From JAAYVZ01 sp035384965 (GTDB lineage: Bacteria > Acidobacteriota > Thermoanaerobaculia > Thermoanaerobaculales > Thermoanaerobaculaceae): a stretch of DNA of 64,000 nt. The stretch spans positions 1-64,000 of the forward strand of contig DAOOJE010000007.1 in the NCBI GenBank assembly GCA_035384965.1, written 5' to 3'. Positions 61,559 through 64,000 of this stretch are shown here, in pieces. The position numbers and the translations under genes are program-made. How positions within the stretch are numbered: position 1 is the stretch's first letter; every line of letters begins with the position of its first letter. The notes under the pieces are model-generated. The model saw only the letters and a program-made list of their open reading frames with translations. It searched no databases and had not been told where the DNA came from.

Positions 61559-62443
61559 GTGAAGCCAGGCCGGGTGGGACGGTGGGTCATGGCGGCGCGT
61601 CCCAGGACGCTGCCGGCGGCGGCGGCGCCGGTACTGCTGGGGACCGCGTGCGCGGGTGCGGCGGGGGGGGTCCGGGCCGGTCCTGCCGTGGCGGCGCTCG
61701 CCGGTGCGCTGGCGCTGCAGGTGGCGGCGAACTTCGTCAACGACGTGGCGGATTTCGAGCAAGGGACCGACACGGCGGAACGGCTCGGGCCGGTGCGGGC
61801 GACCGCGGCGGGGTGGCTGACCCCCCGGCAGGTGTGGCGCGGGGCGGCGGCGGCGATTGGCGTGGCGGTGCTGGTCGGTTCGTACCTCACGTGGGTCGCC
61901 GGATGGCCGGTCGTGGCCATGGGCAGCGCGGCCGTGCTGGCGGCGGTCGCCTACTCCGCCGGGCCGTTCCCGCTCACCAGGCTGGGGGTCGGAGAGCCTT
62001 TCGTGATGGTGTTCTTCGGCTTCGTGGCGACGTGCGGGACGGCCTGGGTGCAGGCCGGGCAGGTGCCGCCGGCGGCGTGGTGGGGCGGGCTCGTGTGCGG
62101 CGCGCTCGCCACCGCCATCCTGGTCGTCAACAACACTCGCGACCACGCCACCGATCGAGCCGCCGGGCGGCGCACGCTGCCGGCGCGGCTCGGCAGGCGC
62201 GCCGGCGTCGTCGAGCTGGCCGCGTTCCTGCTGCTCGCCTACGCGGGCACGGTGGGAGCGGTGCTTTCCGGGGCCGCTTCCGGCTGGGTGCTGGTCGCGC
62301 TTGCAACCGCGCCGCTGGCCGTGCGGCTCGTGCGGCGGGTGGCCGCGTTCGAAGACGGTCCCTCGCTCAATCGCGAGCTGGCCCGGGCCGGGCAGCTCCT
62401 GCTCCTGCACAGCCTGCTCATGGGCGCCGGGCTGCTGCTGTGA
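61559..62443 (+). CDS. menA: 1,4-dihydroxy-2-naphthoate prenyltransferase MenA
   Basis: This 294-aa integral membrane protein has the two Asp-rich prenyl-diphosphate sites of UbiA enzymes (NDVADFEQGTD and NNTRDHATDRAAGRRTL), with eight to nine hydrophobic helices. The GTG at 61559 has GGAGG 4 nt upstream. It attaches the isoprenoid side chain to naphthoate. Confidence 0.92.
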   Translation: MKPGRVGRWVMAARPRTLPAAAAPVLLGTACAGAAGGVRAGPAVAALAGALALQVAANFVNDVADFEQGTDTAERLGPVRATAAGWLTPRQVWRGAAAAIGVAVLVGSYLTWVAGWPVVAMGSAAVLAAVAYSAGPFPLTRLGVGEPFVMVFFGFVATCGTAWVQAGQVPPAAWWGGLVCGALATAILVVNNTRDHATDRAAGRRTLPARLGRRAGVVELAAFLLLAYAGTVGAVLSGAASGWVLVALATAPLAVRLVRRVAAFEDGPSLNRELARAGQLLLLHSLLMGAGLLL

Positions 62444-62465
62444 CGGGGGCGGCCTCGGGAGGACG

Positions 62466-63890
62466 GTGATCGAGCTTTCGGTGTTCGCTGCGGCCCGCGC
62501 CGCCTGGCGGCAGCCGGCCGTGCTGTGGCCGGGAGGGGGCTGGAGCTGGGCGGAGCTGGCGCGGCGCGTGAACGCGGAAATGCTCGCCCTCGGGCGGCTC
62601 GGCCTCGGCAAGCCGGGCGGGCCGCCGCGGGTCCGCCTCACGGCCCGGGCGACGCCGGAGCTGGTGGTGCGCTTCTGGGCGCTCGCGCAGCTCGGCATCA
62701 CGATGGTGCTCCTGCATCCCCGCTGGACCCCCACGGAGCGGGCCGAGGTGGCGGGGCTGGATCGGTCCGCCTGGGATCTCGACAGCATCCCGGTCACCCC
62801 GCGGACCGGCAGGATCGTGCCGCTGGTCTCGGGGGTGCGCATCCCGCCCGAGCGCCCGCTCGCGGTCGTCTTCACGTCCGGCTCCACGGCGGGGCCGAAG
62901 GGCGTGATCCTCAGCCGGGGGGCGTTCGTGGCCTCGGCCGCGGCGAGCGCGGCGCGGCTCGGCTGGCGAGAGCAGGATCGCTGGCTGCTGGCGCTGCCGC
63001 CGGCGCACGTCGGCGGGCTGTCCATCCTCACCCGCTGCCTGCTCGCGAGGCGGCCCGTGGTGCTGGGGGAAGGACTCGATCCCGCCGGCACCCACGGTCT
63101 CATGCGGGAAGCCGGCGTGACGCTCCTGTCGCTGGTGCCGCCGCAGCTCCAGCGGCTGCTCGACGCGGGCCCCCCCCCGCCCGCGCTGCGCGCGGTGCTG
63201 GTGGGCGGTGGCCCGTGTCCGGCCCCGCTCTTGCGCCGGGCCAGAAAAGAAGGGTGGCCGGTGCTGGCAACCTACGGGCTGACCGAGACCTGCTCGCAAG
63301 TGGCCACCGAGGACCCGGCCGAGGTGTGGGAGGGGGACGACGAGGCGCGAGCGGCCGTGCTGCCGGGCGTGGAGGTGCGCGTGGTCGACGGCCGGATCCA
63401 GGTGCGCGGGGAGATGCTGATGAACGGTTACTACCCCCGTGGGCGCCACCCGGAGCCGTTTGCGGCCGACGGCTTTTTCGACACCGGCGATTGCGGGGCG
63501 CTCGACGAGAGAGGTCGCCTGCAGGTGCTCGGGAGGGCCGACGACGTCATCGTCACCGGCGGCGAGAAGGTTTTCCCCGGCGAGGTGGAGCAGGCGCTGC
63601 TGCGGTGCCCGGGGGTGGCGGCGGCGCTGGTGCTCGGGGTGGAGGCCGGGGCGTGGGGCCAGGTCGTGGCAGCGCTCCTGGTCGCCGCGCCCGGCGCGGT
63701 CCCGCCCCCGGCGTGGCCCGCCGACTGGCTGTCCGGGCTCGCCCCCTACAAGCGACCGCGTCTGGTCGCCTGGGTGAAGGAGCTGCCGCTCGGCCCTACC
63801 GGCAAGCCCGACCGCCGCCGGGCGCTGGCGGAGCATCGAGCCAACCTGCAACCGCGTGCCGGGGCGCCAGCAGCAGACCGCCTGGGGTGA
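62466..63890 (+). CDS. menE: o-Succinylbenzoate-CoA ligase
   Basis: This 474-aa ANL-family adenylating enzyme has the P-loop FTSGSTAGPKGVILSRGAF, A5-type TYGLTETCSQVATE, DGFFDTGDCGALDERGRL with the conserved Asp, VIVTGGEKVFPGEVEQALL and the catalytic Lys in GPTGKPDRRR. In this operon o-succinylbenzoate is the obvious substrate. GTG 62466 follows GGGAGGAC. The gene for its substrate-making enzyme (MenC) is not in the operon. Its last 95 bp overlap a convergent gene. Confidence 0.9.
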   Translation: MIELSVFAAARAAWRQPAVLWPGGGWSWAELARRVNAEMLALGRLGLGKPGGPPRVRLTARATPELVVRFWALAQLGITMVLLHPRWTPTERAEVAGLDRSAWDLDSIPVTPRTGRIVPLVSGVRIPPERPLAVVFTSGSTAGPKGVILSRGAFVASAAASAARLGWREQDRWLLALPPAHVGGLSILTRCLLARRPVVLGEGLDPAGTHGLMREAGVTLLSLVPPQLQRLLDAGPPPPALRAVLVGGGPCPAPLLRRARKEGWPVLATYGLTETCSQVATEDPAEVWEGDDEARAAVLPGVEVRVVDGRIQVRGEMLMNGYYPRGRHPEPFAADGFFDTGDCGALDERGRLQVLGRADDVIVTGGEKVFPGEVEQALLRCPGVAAALVLGVEAGAWGQVVAALLVAAPGAVPPPAWPADWLSGLAPYKRPRLVAWVKELPLGPTGKPDRRRALAEHRANLQPRAGAPAADRLG

Positions 63891-64000
63891 GGACGCGCTC
63901 GACCGCCACGCCGAACACGCGCGCCACGAGGTCGGGCGAGAGGACCTCGTGGGGCGGGCCAGAGGCGGCAATCGTGCCGCCGTGGAGCACGAGGGCCGTG
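63796..64000 (-). CDS. ABC transporter ATPase, C-terminal fragment (FecE/BtuD type)
   Basis: Only the C-terminus is in the window; the gene continues right. The frame reads TALVLHGGTIAASGPPHEVL then SPDLVARVFGVAVERVL, the usual end of iron-siderophore or cobalamin-type ATPases (after the H-loop), with a Pro/Gly-rich tail. It overlaps the menE 3' end by 95 bp on the opposite strand. Confidence 0.7.
   Translation of the reverse strand, partial: TALVLHGGTIAASGPPHEVLSPDLVARVFGVAVERVLTPGGLLLAPRHAVAGWLDAPPAPGGGRACR

Overview
The window is GC-rich (about 70%), densely coded bacterial chromosome. It has classical menaquinone genes, a type IV pilus pilMNOPQ operon, LolA-like carriers, SecDF, HypA-F, and secreted proteins built from carboxypeptidase-regulatory-like and IPT/TIG folds. 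That mix suggests a Gram-negative Acidobacteriota-like lineage (Thermoanaerobaculia or Holophagae type); Myxococcota is the alternative. This is inference from gene content and composition. No rRNA, CRISPR array or prophage was seen.

Layout. 1-52 looks like the end of an IS21-type element. 169-3478 is an unassigned secreted cassette: a Cys-rich peptide, a repeat-type exported protein, and a 703-aa beta-sandwich-repeat protein. 4019-10142 (minus) is an operon for an acyl-CoA carboxylase (carboxyltransferase, biotin carboxylase, biotin carrier) with an Ldh2-family dehydrogenase and an L-2-hydroxyglutarate oxidase. 10357-11688 is citrate synthase, interrupted by an in-frame amber codon. 11884-13781 (minus) is an ECF sigma / zinc anti-sigma / CnrX-like sensor / His-Cys-rich protein unit, immediately downstream of tRNA-Cys. 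13973-14371 is a truncated M35 metallopeptidase.

14484-18585 (plus) carries recA, a quinone-oxidoreductase-like gene, an NtrC-type regulator and pyrE. 18589-21810 (minus) carries DUF2752, a Yip1-like protein, lysine 6-aminotransferase and infC, whose best start is AUC. 22062-24592 (plus) carries fmt, rsmB and an HU protein. 24646-31115 is hypABFCDE plus a DUF4126 protein, with no hydrogenase structural genes. 31255-32925 (minus) is a PRK/uridine-kinase-like fusion. 33500-38364 is lolA-tgt-yajC-secD-secF. 38591-43979 is an RND exporter, an ABC ATPase and permease, and a LolA-like protein, probably an envelope lipid or lipoprotein trafficking unit. It is followed by relA/spoT and a convergent rpmB. 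46749-55900 is pilMNOPQ plus a small lipoprotein and a 1158-aa IPT/TIG lipoprotein, ending at a strong terminator. 56006-63890 is ubiE/menG-menF-D-H-B-A-E without menC. A partial ABC ATPase runs off the right edge.

Neighbouring genes are commonly joined by ATGA, GTGA or TGATG overlaps, so translational coupling is the norm. Several first genes have a -10-like hexamer 6-8 nt before the start codon and no Shine-Dalgarno, suggesting leaderless mRNAs. Short 7-nt-period repeats recur between genes and once inside hypF.
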